Shown: piece after piece, positions 28,399 through 38,073 of the stretch
How positions within the stretch are numbered: position 1 is the first letter of the stretch
How the letters are laid out: each line of letters starts with the position of its first letter
Assembly: GCA_963823755.1 (NCBI GenBank)
Contig: CAWGMP010000007.1
Coordinates: forward strand, 585,912-649,911
From: GCA-003244245 sp963823755
Lineage (GTDB): Bacteria; Actinomycetota; Actinomycetes; Mycobacteriales; Pseudonocardiaceae
Direction of reading: 5' to 3'
Length of the DNA stretch: 64,000 nt
Position numbers and translations under genes: made by a program
The notes under the pieces: model-generated
Told to the model about the DNA's origin: nothing
What the model saw: only the letters and a program-made list of their open reading frames with translations
Database searches by the model: none

Positions 28399-28590
28399 CC
28401 CTGATCGGCACCCGGCCCTCCGACGTTAACGGCCCTTATTCTCCAGACCTGCACAAGCCTGGTGGGCAGAGTTGTTTCACGCACTCTGTGGCGAAAGAAT
28501 CTGATTCTTTACGGTCACTTAATGATGTGCGGACAGCGAAAAACGACCGCAGACGTCTGCCCCGGCTCGTCCGACTGAGCAACCCCGACG

Positions 28591-29250
28591 TCACCGCACG
28601 GCCCGTGCTCGCCGGCTGGGTGCCTCGTTTCTGATTCTAGCCGGTAGAACTACCACAATGCGCGGCGGCGCGCCGGTGCCGACGAGGATCATCGGATCCG
28701 ACCCACACCGCCGAACAGGTACACGTCGGCCGGAGTCCCCCACTTCGATCGGGTCGGGCCGCCAGAGCGAACACGATACGACGCCGGGATCCAGCATTTC
28801 CATACCGTCAAAGAACTGAAGGAGTTCTTGGCGGGTGCGGGCCCTGATAGGGGTGCCACCGCGCTCGGTCACCTGTCGCATCACTTCGAGCATCGGCTCG
28901 CCGTGGATTTCTGCTGTGGAGTGGGTCAGCGCCAGATAACTTCCCGAAGGCAAGGCCGCCACGAGCCGGTTGACAACCGAAATGGCCTCATCAGAGTCCA
29001 AGATGTGGTTCACCACGCCCAGTAGCATCAACCCGACGGGTCGGCTGAAATCCAGCGTCCGGGCGACCTCCGTCAAGATCGTGTCAGGATCTCGCTGCCG
29101 CACGGTCAACCGGGTAATGATCCTTGCCACCCAACCAGTAGTTCCAGATCCGGGCCGACTGCGGCGTGGTGCTGTCGATATCCACGCGATCTCCCTGCTG
29201 TGCGCCCCGTCACTAACATTCCAGTGTGCACCCTTGATCGAGCAGATCAC
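28591..29250 (-). pseudogene. SAM-dependent methyltransferase (DUF574/Methyltransf_19), C-terminal fragment
   Basis: The recognisable part runs from about 29105 to 28720: RDPDTILTEVARTLDFSRPVGLMLLG, YLALTHSTAE and FFDGMEMLDPGVVSCSLWRPD. This is the C-terminal half of the large actinobacterial family often found near regulators. The SAM-binding N-terminal half is missing, and the ORF's first 45 residues are unrelated. The last residues are also atypical. It is a decayed fragment with no likely function. Confidence 0.65.
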
Positions 29251-29409
29251 CAGAGGTGTCCATGATCAGCAGAGACTGCGGGGTCCTTCGTCATCGCGCG
29301 ACGTCATCGCAGCCTAGACTTCGGACGACTCTCCGGGACGGACAATCTCCTGGGCTCACGCCCAGGACGGGTACGTTCGACCCCCCAGGCACGGATCCGG
29401 GAGGCATGG

Positions 29410-31185
29410 GTGCCCCACCCCACCACGACCACCCTGCGCAAGGTGCTCGTCGGCAACCGTGGGGAGATCGCTGTCCGGGTGATCCGGGCTTGCCGGGATG
29501 CCGGGCTGGCCAGCGTCGCTGTCTACGCCGACGGCGATCGCGATGCTCCGTTTGTCACCCTGGCCGACGAGGCATTCGCGCTGGGCGGTGCGACACCCGC
29601 GGACAGTTACCTCGACCAAGCCAAGCTGCTTGACGTGGCGGCCCGCACCGGCGCCGATTCGGTGCACCCTGGCTACGGGTTTTTGTCCGAGAACGCAGAC
29701 TTCGCCCAGTCGGTGATCGACGCCGGGTTGACCTGGATCGGGCCCAGCCCACACGTAATCCGTGACCTGGGCGACAAGGTCACCGCCCGGCAGCTCGCCG
29801 CCAAAGCAGGAGCGCCACTGGTGTTGGGGACCAGGGATCCCGTGTCCGGGGCGGATGAGGCAGTGGCATTCGCCACGGAGCACGGCCTGCCGGTAGCCAT
29901 CAAAGCCGCCTTCGGCGGTGGCGGGCGAGGCTTGAAGGTGGCCCGCACCATCGAGGAGATCCCTGAGCTGTTCGACTCCGCGGTGCGCGAGGCCGTCTCT
30001 GCCTTCGGACGCGGCGAGTGCTTCGTGGAACGCTACCTGGACACACCGCGGCACGTCGAAGCCCAGGTGCTGGCTGACCAGCACGGCACCATCGTCGTCG
30101 TGGGCACCCGGGACTGCACCCTGCAACGGCGGCACCAGAAGCTGGTGGAGGAGGCCCCGGCCCCGTTCCTGTCCGCCGGGCAGCGCCACACCGTTTACGA
30201 GGCAGCCCGGGCGATCTGCGCCGAGGCCGGTTATACCGGCGCAGGCACCGTCGAGTTCCTGGTCAGTCCGGATGGCACGATCTCCTTCCTCGAGGTGAAC
30301 ACCCGGCTGCAGGTGGAGCACCCGGTGTCGGAGGAGACCACCGGCCTTGACCTGGTGCGTGAGCAGCTCCGGATCGCGGCCGGCGAGAAACTGACCATCA
30401 CGTCCGACCCGCCGGCGCGCGGCCACGCCATCGAATTCCGGATCAACGCAGAGGACCCAGCCCGGCGATTCCTACCGGTTCCCGGTGTCGTCGTGGTGTT
30501 CGATCCGCCGTCAGGACCGGGAGTGCGGCTCGACGCCGGGGTGCGCGCCGGCAGCGTCATCGGCGGACAGTTCGACTCGATGCTGGCCAAGCTCATCGTC
30601 GTCGGCGCGGATCGCGAGCAGGCGCTGGCGAGGTCCCGGCGGGCGCTGGCCGAGTTCACCATCGAGGGCCTGCCCACCGTCATCCCCTTTCACCGGGCAG
30701 TCGTGGATGACCCCGCCTTCGCCGCCACCGACGGCGAACATTTCACCGTGCATACCCGGTGGATCGAGACCGAGTTCTCCACCCAGCTCCAGCCCTACGG
30801 AGCTACCGAACCACTTCCACCACCGGCACACCGGCACACCGTGGTCGTGGAGGTCGGCGGCCGGCGCCTGGAGGTATCGCTGCCAGACGACCTGGCCCTG
30901 CGAGGTGGCGGGGCTGGCAGGGCGAAGCCCCGCAAGCGCAGCGGCTGGGCGGCCGCGTCCTCGGGTGACGCGGTCATCGCCCCCATGCAGGGCACCGTGG
31001 TCAAGATCGCGGTGTCCGACGGGGATCCGGTCGACACCGGTGATCTCATCGTGGTGCTCGAGGCGATGAAGATGGAGAACACGGTCACGGCGCACAAAAC
31101 CGGCAGGATCACCGGGCTGACGGCGCAGACCGGGACCTCGGTCACCCAAGGCACTGTCCTGTGCACGATCACGCCCCCAGCGTGA
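29410..31185 (+). CDS. accA3: Acyl-CoA carboxylase alpha chain (biotin carboxylase plus BCCP)
   Basis: The 591-residue protein has an N-terminal biotin carboxylase (KVLVGNRGEIAVRVIRAC, ATP-grasp loop AAFGGGGRGLKVA, FLEVNTRLQVEHPVSEETTGLD) and a C-terminal biotinyl domain with EAMKMENT (biotinyl Lys near residue 554). A low-complexity basic linker (GGGAGRAKPRKRSG) separates them. It works with AccD/AccE to carboxylate acetyl- or propionyl-CoA. GTG at 29410 follows GGGAGG with good spacing. It is the end of the conserved birA-accD-accE-maf-accA3 group. BirA would be its ligase. Confidence 0.94.
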   Translation: MPHPTTTTLRKVLVGNRGEIAVRVIRACRDAGLASVAVYADGDRDAPFVTLADEAFALGGATPADSYLDQAKLLDVAARTGADSVHPGYGFLSENADFAQSVIDAGLTWIGPSPHVIRDLGDKVTARQLAAKAGAPLVLGTRDPVSGADEAVAFATEHGLPVAIKAAFGGGGRGLKVARTIEEIPELFDSAVREAVSAFGRGECFVERYLDTPRHVEAQVLADQHGTIVVVGTRDCTLQRRHQKLVEEAPAPFLSAGQRHTVYEAARAICAEAGYTGAGTVEFLVSPDGTISFLEVNTRLQVEHPVSEETTGLDLVREQLRIAAGEKLTITSDPPARGHAIEFRINAEDPARRFLPVPGVVVVFDPPSGPGVRLDAGVRAGSVIGGQFDSMLAKLIVVGADREQALARSRRALAEFTIEGLPTVIPFHRAVVDDPAFAATDGEHFTVHTRWIETEFSTQLQPYGATEPLPPPAHRHTVVVEVGGRRLEVSLPDDLALRGGGAGRAKPRKRSGWAAASSGDAVIAPMQGTVVKIAVSDGDPVDTGDLIVVLEAMKMENTVTAHKTGRITGLTAQTGTSVTQGTVLCTITPPA

Positions 31186-31285
31186 CGCCCGTCTCATCGT
31201 CAGGCAACCTGTCCAACAGGCAAACTGCTCCCCACCGCGGGACAGAGCACCTAGACTCACCCAGAGTAGGGTCTCAGGGGGGCCA

Positions 31286-32272
31286 ATGTCCCGGATTGTC
31301 AAGTGGATCGGCAAGAACGCCGACGGCCTGATCGCGCTCCTGTTGGCTGCCTGCATCGCCATCCTGGCCTGGGCCGATGTGGTGGGAACAAACCAGGTCA
31401 ACAGTGCGGTACTGCTCATCCTCGCGGTGCTCGCCACAACACTGCTGCGGGACCGCGTTCGATCCGGGTTCATCGAGCGGGACGTACACAAGGCGCTCAA
31501 CCAGTTGGAGGCGCTGGACGTCAAGATCACCGAGGCCCAGCAGGCCCTGGATCAGGCGTCAGACATCCGGATACTGCGCGGCGATGCGATCAGTGAGGCG
31601 CTGGCCGCGGCCCGGCACGACACCGACATCTGGACGTTCAAAGGTGGCACCGGCTCCTTCATCCGTGCCGTCACCCTGCCCGAGTGCATCCAACGGGCCC
31701 GCGACGTCGGACGCGCATTGACCGTTCGGCTGGAGATCCTGGATCCCACCAACGACGACCTGTGCGAGCAATATGCGGTGTTCCAACGGTCGGTGTCCCA
31801 GGTGTTGGACGGAACCGGCGAGGTGTGGACGGCCGAGCGGACCAAGAAAGAAACCTTCGCCACCATCCTGGCCGCCTGCTGGTACAAGCAGCGATACCGG
31901 CTACTGACCGTGGAGATCGGCCTGTCGGAGACCATCACCACGTTCCGGTGGGACCTTTCCTCACGCTCACTCATCATCACCCAAGTCGTCATGCAGCGCG
32001 ATGCCCGGGAGCCGGCATTGCTGATCACGCGAGGCTCGACGTATTACGACCGGCATGCCACTGAGCTGCGGACCAGCTTCGAACAGTCCCGTCTGCTCCC
32101 GATCGAGCAGGCCGCGAAATCGGTGCTATTGAGTGACGAGCCTTCGGTGGAGGAAGTACAGAAACTCTTTGTCGCCTTGAACGTGCCACTACCATCGTCA
32201 TTCGATGATGTCGCCGTCTCGGACATCATCCGCAAAGCCGTCCAGGCTAAGAACCCTTACCCGCGACTGTGA
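31286..32272 (+). CDS. Two-TM protein with coiled coil and PLD-like domain, unknown function
   Basis: The 328-residue protein has two N-terminal TM helices (about 14-31 and 38-54), a basic stretch and a short coiled coil (DVHKALNQLEALDVKITEAQQALDQ). A cytosolic domain follows, beginning with IRILRGDAISEALAAARHDT and containing LTVRLEILDPTND. That pattern recalls PLD-like domains, but no HKD motif is present. Similar 2TM arrangements occur in stand-alone stress or defence effectors; no partner gene lies nearby. ATG at 31286 follows AGGGGGG. The gene is monocistronic. Confidence 0.6.
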   Translation: MSRIVKWIGKNADGLIALLLAACIAILAWADVVGTNQVNSAVLLILAVLATTLLRDRVRSGFIERDVHKALNQLEALDVKITEAQQALDQASDIRILRGDAISEALAAARHDTDIWTFKGGTGSFIRAVTLPECIQRARDVGRALTVRLEILDPTNDDLCEQYAVFQRSVSQVLDGTGEVWTAERTKKETFATILAACWYKQRYRLLTVEIGLSETITTFRWDLSSRSLIITQVVMQRDAREPALLITRGSTYYDRHATELRTSFEQSRLLPIEQAAKSVLLSDEPSVEEVQKLFVALNVPLPSSFDDVAVSDIIRKAVQAKNPYPRL

Positions 32273-32317
32273 ACTACGCAGACGCCTACCGTGACATCAG
32301 AGCAGAAGGAGCGGCTG

Positions 32318-33217
32318 ATGATGGACGCGACGGCACCGCGCGACGATGTCCTCCTCGACCTCCAGTTGGCCCGGCAGGTGGCTGTCGACGCCGTGCACGC
32401 GGCCGGCGAGCTGGTGCGCGAGGGGGTCCAGGGCGATCTCGGGCTGCGCGGCAAGGGATCCGCCGGAGATGTGGTCACCGACCTCGATGTCCGCGCCGAG
32501 CGACTGATCCTGCACCGGATTCGCGCAGCGTTCCCCGACCACCGGATCATCGCCGAAGAAGGCGGCGTCCTGGAAGCCGCCGACCCCACCTGGACATGGC
32601 TGGTCGATCCGCTGGATGGCACCAACAACCTGGCGGTCGCACTACCCACCTACGTGGTGGGTGTCGCACTGTGCCGGGACCGCATCCCGGTGCTCGGCGT
32701 CGTGCACGATCCCGTCACCGGCGGCACCTGGCAGGCGACACGCGGCGCGGGCGCCTACGGGCCGGACAGCCGCGCGCTGCGCCCACCGCTACGCCACCAT
32801 CCAGCCGGTCCGTTGCTCGCGTGGACCCAGGGTTATTCGGTGGCCAAGGACGACGCCACCGCCGGCGCACTCAAGCTTGTCCTGGAGTCCACGGCGCGCC
32901 GGCTGTTCCAGCTGTGGACGCCGCTGTTGTCCCTGGTGATGCTGGCCCGCGGGGATATCGACGGCATGGTCGGATACCACCCGGAGGAGGTCGACCTACC
33001 AGCCGGCGCACTGATTGCGGCCGAGGCGGGCATCGCTGTCTATGGACTCGACAGCGCGCCGTTCGACCAGCGGATCGGCCGGCCCCAGGTCGACCGCAGC
33101 TTCGTCGCCTGCCGCCCGGAGCATCTCGACCGCTTGTTGGGGCTGGTGCACGCTGCGGAGCGGGCCATCCCGGAGGTCAAGGAACTGCTCACGCGGTTGC
33201 CCACAAACAGATGGTGA
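32318..33217 (+). CDS. Inositol-monophosphatase family phosphatase
   Basis: The 299-residue protein has IMPase motifs: GDVVTDLDVRAE, IIAEEGG, WLVDPLDGTNNLAVALP with the metal aspartates, and EVDLPAGALIAAEAG where the family usually has WD. The missing Trp-Asp pair suggests an altered metal or substrate site. ATG at 32318 follows GAAGGAG; the frame is open from GTG 32291. It lies near glpD but convergent to it. The substrate (myo-inositol-1-phosphate, fructose-1,6-bisphosphate or another) is not settled. Confidence 0.78.
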   Translation: MMDATAPRDDVLLDLQLARQVAVDAVHAAGELVREGVQGDLGLRGKGSAGDVVTDLDVRAERLILHRIRAAFPDHRIIAEEGGVLEAADPTWTWLVDPLDGTNNLAVALPTYVVGVALCRDRIPVLGVVHDPVTGGTWQATRGAGAYGPDSRALRPPLRHHPAGPLLAWTQGYSVAKDDATAGALKLVLESTARRLFQLWTPLLSLVMLARGDIDGMVGYHPEEVDLPAGALIAAEAGIAVYGLDSAPFDQRIGRPQVDRSFVACRPEHLDRLLGLVHAAERAIPEVKELLTRLPTNRW

Positions 33218-33231
33218 CACGCCGGCTGGAG

Positions 33232-35007
33232 TCAGCTGACCGGCGCGAGGAGGCGGGGGCGGGGGTCGGGAGCGGCGGCACGGCGGGCGTCGGCGGTGGA
33301 ATCGTTGAGCTGGCGCTGCGAGTCGCGCTCGGCAGCCACCCGGGCCAGGTAGATCTGCACCTCCTGGTGCCGCGCAGCTGCGTCCCAGCCCAACACCTCG
33401 CCCATCAACTCGGCGACGTCAGCAGCGCACGCCTCGCCCCGGTGCGGGTACTCGATCGAGATCCGGGTGCGCCGGGTCAGCACGTCCTCCAAGTGCAGGG
33501 CCGCCTCGTGGCTGGCGGCGTGCACCACCTCGACCCTGAGGTAGTCCGGCGCCGCGTGCACCGGTGTGAGCAGGTCACGGCGGTCCGCGGCCAGGGTTAG
33601 CACCTGGTGCACCACTGAGCCGTAGCGGTCCAGCAGGTGACGCAGCCGGTAAGGATGCAGCCCGTACCGGACGGCCAGCGCGTCGGCCTGGTTGACCAGG
33701 GCGTGGTAGCCGTCCGCACCGAGCAGCGGCACCTTGTCGGTGATCGAGGGAGCCACCCGGCCGGGCAGATCGGGCACTGCCGCGTTCACCGCGTCGGCCG
33801 CCATCACCCGGTAGGTGGTGTACTTGCCGCCCGCGATGGCCACCAGCCCGGGTGCCACCCGGGCGACGGCGTGCTCCCGGGACAGCCGCGAAGTCGCCTC
33901 GCTCTCCCCCGCCAGCAGCGGCCGCAAGCCGGCATAGACGCCCTCGATGTCGCTGTCGTTGAGCGGCGTGGCCAGCACAGTGTTGACCGTGTCGAGCAGG
34001 TAGTCGATGTCCGCGCGAGTGGCGGCGGGATGCGCGAGGTCAAGGTTCCAGCCGGTGTCGGTGGTACCGACGATCCAGTGGCTGCGCCACGGGATGACGA
34101 ACAACACCGACGTCGCGGTGCGCAGGATCAGCCCACTCTCCGACACGATGCGGTCCCGCGGGACTACGATGTGCACCCCCTTGGACGGGTGCACCCGGAA
34201 CCGACCTCGCCCGCCGGACAACCGCTGGATCTCGTCGGTCCACACGCCGGTGCAGTTGAGCACCGCATGCGCCTCGACGCCGGTCTCCTCGCCGGTCTCG
34301 CAGTCCCGCACCCGTACCCCGCAAATCCGATCCGCCTCCCGCAGGAAACCGATGACCTGGGTGGAGCTGCGCACCACCGCGCCGTACTGGGCAGCCGTAC
34401 GCGCCACCGTCATGGTGTGCCGGGCGTCGTCGGTGATCGCGTCGTAGTAGTGCACCCCACCGACGAGGGTGTCGCGGCGCAATGCCGGCGCCAGCCGCAG
34501 CGCCCCCGCCCGGGTGAGGTGGCGCTGCCCGGGCACCGATTGCGCCCCAGCCAGGGTCTGGTAGAGCGCCAGCCCAGCGGCGACGTAGGGTCGTTCCCAG
34601 ATCCGGTGCGCCAGCGGGTAGAGGAAGCTCACCGGCTTCACCAGGTGCGGCGCCAGCCGGGTGAGCATCAGCTCCCGCTCGTGCAGTGCCTCCCGGACCA
34701 ACCCGAACTCCAGCTGCTCCAGGTAGCGCAGGCCGCCGTGGAACAGCTTGGACGACCGGCTCGATGTGCCCGAGGCGAGGTCTCGAGCTTCCACCAGAGC
34801 CACCTTGAGACCCCGGGTGGCGGCATCCAACGCCGCGCCGGAACCGACCACACCGCCACCGATGACCACGACGTCGAAAAGTTCGTCACCCAGCCGCTGC
34901 CAGTCCGTCGCTCGCTGCGCTGGACCGAGCTGCCCGGGGGCTGACCCGCCGATGGGCTGCTGATGCGCGCGCTGCGCCTGCTGCACCGGTCGTCCCACCC
35001 CCTGCAT
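33232..35007 (-). CDS. glpD: Aerobic glycerol-3-phosphate dehydrogenase
   Basis: The 591-residue flavoprotein oxidises sn-glycerol-3-phosphate to DHAP at the membrane with quinone as acceptor. It shows the FAD loop FDVVVIGGGVVGSGAALDAATRG, the GlpD signatures SGTSSRSSKLFHGGLRYLEQ and GGKYTTYRVMAADAV, and the C-terminal DAO_C domain. ATG at 35005-35007 is chosen; the frame continues to 35100 through low-complexity TCGTG-rich repeats. glpK lies 3 kb away, divergent, with a galactose-oxidase-like gene between. Confidence 0.92.
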   Translation of the reverse strand: MQGVGRPVQQAQRAHQQPIGGSAPGQLGPAQRATDWQRLGDELFDVVVIGGGVVGSGAALDAATRGLKVALVEARDLASGTSSRSSKLFHGGLRYLEQLEFGLVREALHERELMLTRLAPHLVKPVSFLYPLAHRIWERPYVAAGLALYQTLAGAQSVPGQRHLTRAGALRLAPALRRDTLVGGVHYYDAITDDARHTMTVARTAAQYGAVVRSSTQVIGFLREADRICGVRVRDCETGEETGVEAHAVLNCTGVWTDEIQRLSGGRGRFRVHPSKGVHIVVPRDRIVSESGLILRTATSVLFVIPWRSHWIVGTTDTGWNLDLAHPAATRADIDYLLDTVNTVLATPLNDSDIEGVYAGLRPLLAGESEATSRLSREHAVARVAPGLVAIAGGKYTTYRVMAADAVNAAVPDLPGRVAPSITDKVPLLGADGYHALVNQADALAVRYGLHPYRLRHLLDRYGSVVHQVLTLAADRRDLLTPVHAAPDYLRVEVVHAASHEAALHLEDVLTRRTRISIEYPHRGEACAADVAELMGEVLGWDAAARHQEVQIYLARVAAERDSQRQLNDSTADARRAAAPDPRPRLLAPVS

Positions 35008-35492
35008 CGTGCCCCTCGTATCGTGCCCCTGTGTCGTGTCGCTGTGTCGTGCCACTCGCCTGCTGCACGCTACCGCGTGGAAGCCTCCTCGTGGTCTCAT
35101 TACGCTTGGCTCGCAGCCGGTTGGGCATGCTGACGCTCCCTACGCCACGACGGCCGCCGCCCGGCCGGTGACACATCAGTCGGGTGGGCCACAGCGAGGC
35201 CGCAGGCCACCAGGGATCATCCCCGGTCCCGCCGTAATCTGGGTCCGGCTGCCCCACCCCAGCGGACCTGTGGGGAGACAGGGGCGGGGCAGCCGGGGTC
35301 TGTGGTGGCTGGGTGGGCGGATCGAGTGGTGACGCGGTGGCGGGTGAACATAAACCGACAGCTCCCAATATATGGAGTTGTGACGAGCGAGCACTCGCCA
35401 TTCGCGTCTCATAAGCAAACCTGCTTCCGGATAGAAAAAGTGATCGCTTGCTGGTGGCAATCAGGGGGCACGCCCTGCGTTACCCTTCGCCG
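35008..35492. other. Divergent intergenic region between glpD and the HTH/oxidase pair
   Basis: The half near glpD is GC-rich with imperfect TCGTGCCCCT/TCGTGTC repeats at 35008-35055. The half near 35340-35440 is unusually AT-rich for this genome and includes the palindrome-like CTCCCAATATATGGAG. It probably holds the promoter of the HTH/oxidase transcript. No gene is seen. Confidence 0.45.
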
Positions 35493-35669
35493 GTGGAGTG
35501 GACTGCGACGACGATCCGTCGGTTCCGTGAGGTAGGACTGTGCCTGTCCCAGGATCAGTTCGCCACGACGCCGGGGTTCACGAAGCGGACCATCGGCGAT
35601 GCCGAACGTGGCGCCCATCCGCTGACGGACAAGTTGGTTCAGAAAGCGCGGAGACAGGAGATTCCATGA
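35493..35669 (+). CDS. Mini-HTH (Xre-type) ORF coupled to oxidase gene
   Basis: The 58-residue ORF contains one helix-turn-helix: WTATTIRRFREVGLCLSQDQFATTPGFTKRTIGDAERG fits the Xre pattern of actinobacterial regulators. Full-length regulators carry 200-400 further residues, so this is either a cut-down gene or an autonomous DNA-binding peptide. GTG at 35493 is assumed; the frame opens at 35448. The stop overlaps the ATG of the galactose-oxidase-like gene (ATGA), so the two must be co-transcribed and coupled. Confidence 0.55.
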   Translation: MEWTATTIRRFREVGLCLSQDQFATTPGFTKRTIGDAERGAHPLTDKLVQKARRQEIP

Positions 35670-37978
35670 CCGAGAACCCGCAGGTCCAGCCACTCCGACC
35701 GCCGCTGCCGTCGGCGAGCGCGCTGGCAGTCGGCGCCGGGGTGACGGCGGGAGGACGTGCGGCTCCCCAGGGTACTGCGGGGTTGGGGAGTTGGCAGGTG
35801 TTGCCATTCCTGTCTGAGGTGCTGGCGGTGCACGCGGCGCTGCTGCCCACCGGAAAAGTGCTCTTCGCGGCCGGTTCCGGTAATAGCGCGGTACGTTTCG
35901 CGGACCCAAACTTCGGTAACACGGCGTTGCAGTTCTGGACCAGTGTGGTGTGGGATCCCGCGGCCAACCCCCCAGAAGCAGGTTTCTTCCACCCGGACAC
36001 CCCGCGCGACGCCCAGGGCACGGTGCTGGACCTGTTCTGCGGCGGAGAAACCCCGCTGGCCGATGGTCGGGTGCTGTCCACCGGCGGCACCCAACGGTAT
36101 CAGGGTGGCACCACGCAGTTCGCCGGACGGGCAGACACCCTGGTGTTCAGCCCAGTCACGCAACAGTGGGCGGTGGTGCGGCCGATGGCGCACGGCCGCT
36201 GGTACCCCAGCGTGATCATCTTGGCGGATGGGCGGGTGCTGGCCACGGGCGGGCTGGACGAGAACGCCACGGGGGCGCGTAACACCACTGTGGAGAGCTT
36301 CTTCCCGGCCGCCGACTACTGGCAGCCGCTGGCCATGCCGCCCGGGTTCGGGGGCCTGCCGTTGTATGCCCACCTGTATCTGCTTGCCGATGGGTCGGTG
36401 TTCTACGCTGGCGGACATATGGACGACGGGCCGGCGGCCCCGCTACGGCTGGACCTGACCCGCAGCCCGGCCACCGTCACCCCGGTAGCGGGTCTGACCC
36501 GGGTGGACGCCCGGGACCAGTGCGCCAGCGTGCTGCTTCCGCCCGCGCAGGACCAGAAAGTGATGATCATCGGTGGGGCTCCGGGGGGCGGCAACGCCAT
36601 CGCCGATGTGGATGTCATCGACTTCACCCAGCCGGTGCCCGCTTACCAGCCGGTGGCGCCGCTGAACTCGCCCCGTAAGCACCCCAACGCCATCGTGCTG
36701 CCCGACCGTACCGTGCTGGTCACCGGCGGCTCGGCTCGTGGGGAGGACGCTTCGGTGGCCACCAACCACGCCGAGATCTTCGACCCCGCGCACCCGGAGC
36801 GGGGCTGGGCCCAGGCCGCGGAAGCATCGGTGACCCGGATGTACCACTCGGTGGCGCTGCTGCTGCCTGACGGGCGGGTCATCACCGCCAGCGGTAACCC
36901 CGACCAGGGCCACCAAGTGAACTGGGTGCCCCCGGATCCCAACGAAGAACTGCGGATGGAGATCTACTCCCCGCCCTACCTGTCCCGCGGGCCACGGCCG
37001 GTCATCAGCGCGGTACCCACCGAGTGGCGTTACAGCCAGACGGTCGACATCACCACTCCAGACGCCGGCACCATCCAGTGGGCCAGCCTGATCCGACCCG
37101 GAGCGACCACCCACTCGTTCAACACCAGCCAACGCCTGGTGGATCTACCCATCACCGCCCGGGACGGCAGCACCGTCCAGGTCCAGGTCACGGGTGAGCC
37201 CAACCTGGCCCCACCCGGCTGGTACATGCTCTTCCTCACCGACACCGACCGGGTCCCGTCGGTCGCCCGCTGGGTACACCTGGCGACCGCTCCCGCCGCC
37301 GCCGTCCCACCAGGCGCCTACACCCAGACCGTGGTGAACACCGAAGGGCTGGTCGCCTACTGGCCGCTGGCCGAAACCACCGGCACCGTCGCCTACGACA
37401 TTGCCGGGGACCACCACGGCAGCTACTGCAACCACCCCCAGCTCGGCATCCCCGGCCCCGGCCCGGCCACTGCGGTCGCCTTCAACGGGATAAACCAGTA
37501 CGTCCTGTTGCCTCGCGACGTGCGTGACGACTTCAGCCTCGAACTGTGGTTCGCCACCCACGGTGGCGTCGGCACCGCCATCACCCAGTGGTGGCAGGGA
37601 GTCGGGCTGCTCGACGCCGAGGTTCCCGGCGTAGTCGACGACTTCGGCACCTCTCTGGACGCCACCGGAAGAGTCTGGGCCGGCACCGGCAACCCCGACA
37701 CCTCCATCCACTCCACCTCCGGCCTCAACGACGGCACCTGGCACCACCTGGTACTCACCAGAACCCAGGCCACCGGCGCCCTGACCCTGTACATCGACGG
37801 CGCCCAGGTCGCCACCGGCCACGGCGGCACCCAACCACTCACCTCCGCGCCTGGGTTGCGAATCGGGGTTTTGCAAAGCGGGGTCAACTTCCTCGCCGGC
37901 AGCGTTGCTGACGTCGCTGTCTACGCCACCGCACTACCCGCCGCCACCGTGACCGCCCACTTCACGGCCCGACACTGA
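35666..37978 (+). CDS. Galactose/glyoxal-oxidase-like kelch protein with LamG domain
   Basis: ATG at 35666 follows CAGGAG and gives 770 residues. Residues 40-440 form a kelch propeller with repeated LPDGRV(L/I)xTGG motifs. DLFCGGETPLADGRVL holds the Cys that forms the Tyr-Cys cofactor in glyoxal/galactose oxidases, and MYHSVALLLPDG and ATTHSFNTSQRLVDL supply Tyr/His copper ligands. A DUF1929 domain (about 440-550) and a LamG/concanavalin domain (about 570-770) follow. There is no signal peptide, which is odd for a copper radical oxidase and suggests Tat-independent or cytosolic placement. It probably oxidises primary alcohols or aldehydes; it lies between glpD and glpK. Confidence 0.8.
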   Translation: MTENPQVQPLRPPLPSASALAVGAGVTAGGRAAPQGTAGLGSWQVLPFLSEVLAVHAALLPTGKVLFAAGSGNSAVRFADPNFGNTALQFWTSVVWDPAANPPEAGFFHPDTPRDAQGTVLDLFCGGETPLADGRVLSTGGTQRYQGGTTQFAGRADTLVFSPVTQQWAVVRPMAHGRWYPSVIILADGRVLATGGLDENATGARNTTVESFFPAADYWQPLAMPPGFGGLPLYAHLYLLADGSVFYAGGHMDDGPAAPLRLDLTRSPATVTPVAGLTRVDARDQCASVLLPPAQDQKVMIIGGAPGGGNAIADVDVIDFTQPVPAYQPVAPLNSPRKHPNAIVLPDRTVLVTGGSARGEDASVATNHAEIFDPAHPERGWAQAAEASVTRMYHSVALLLPDGRVITASGNPDQGHQVNWVPPDPNEELRMEIYSPPYLSRGPRPVISAVPTEWRYSQTVDITTPDAGTIQWASLIRPGATTHSFNTSQRLVDLPITARDGSTVQVQVTGEPNLAPPGWYMLFLTDTDRVPSVARWVHLATAPAAAVPPGAYTQTVVNTEGLVAYWPLAETTGTVAYDIAGDHHGSYCNHPQLGIPGPGPATAVAFNGINQYVLLPRDVRDDFSLELWFATHGGVGTAITQWWQGVGLLDAEVPGVVDDFGTSLDATGRVWAGTGNPDTSIHSTSGLNDGTWHHLVLTRTQATGALTLYIDGAQVATGHGGTQPLTSAPGLRIGVLQSGVNFLAGSVADVAVYATALPAATVTAHFTARH

Positions 37979-38073
37979 ACCAACTGCATGGGCGCCGGTA
38001 TCAAGCATCCGACAGACATGCGGGTTGAGCCCGGGCACGCACAGCACACGCAACCCGCTAGCGTCCAGGGTTG

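Noticed and set aside
28483..28520. Small AT-rich hairpin AAAGAAT/ATTCTTT as a terminator
   Set aside because: The stem is only seven bases, and the preceding transposase relic needs no terminator.
33637..34944. 435-codon open frame antisense to glpD
   Set aside because: It is composed of Arg/His/Pro-rich shadow sequence, while the opposite strand encodes a complete GlpD.
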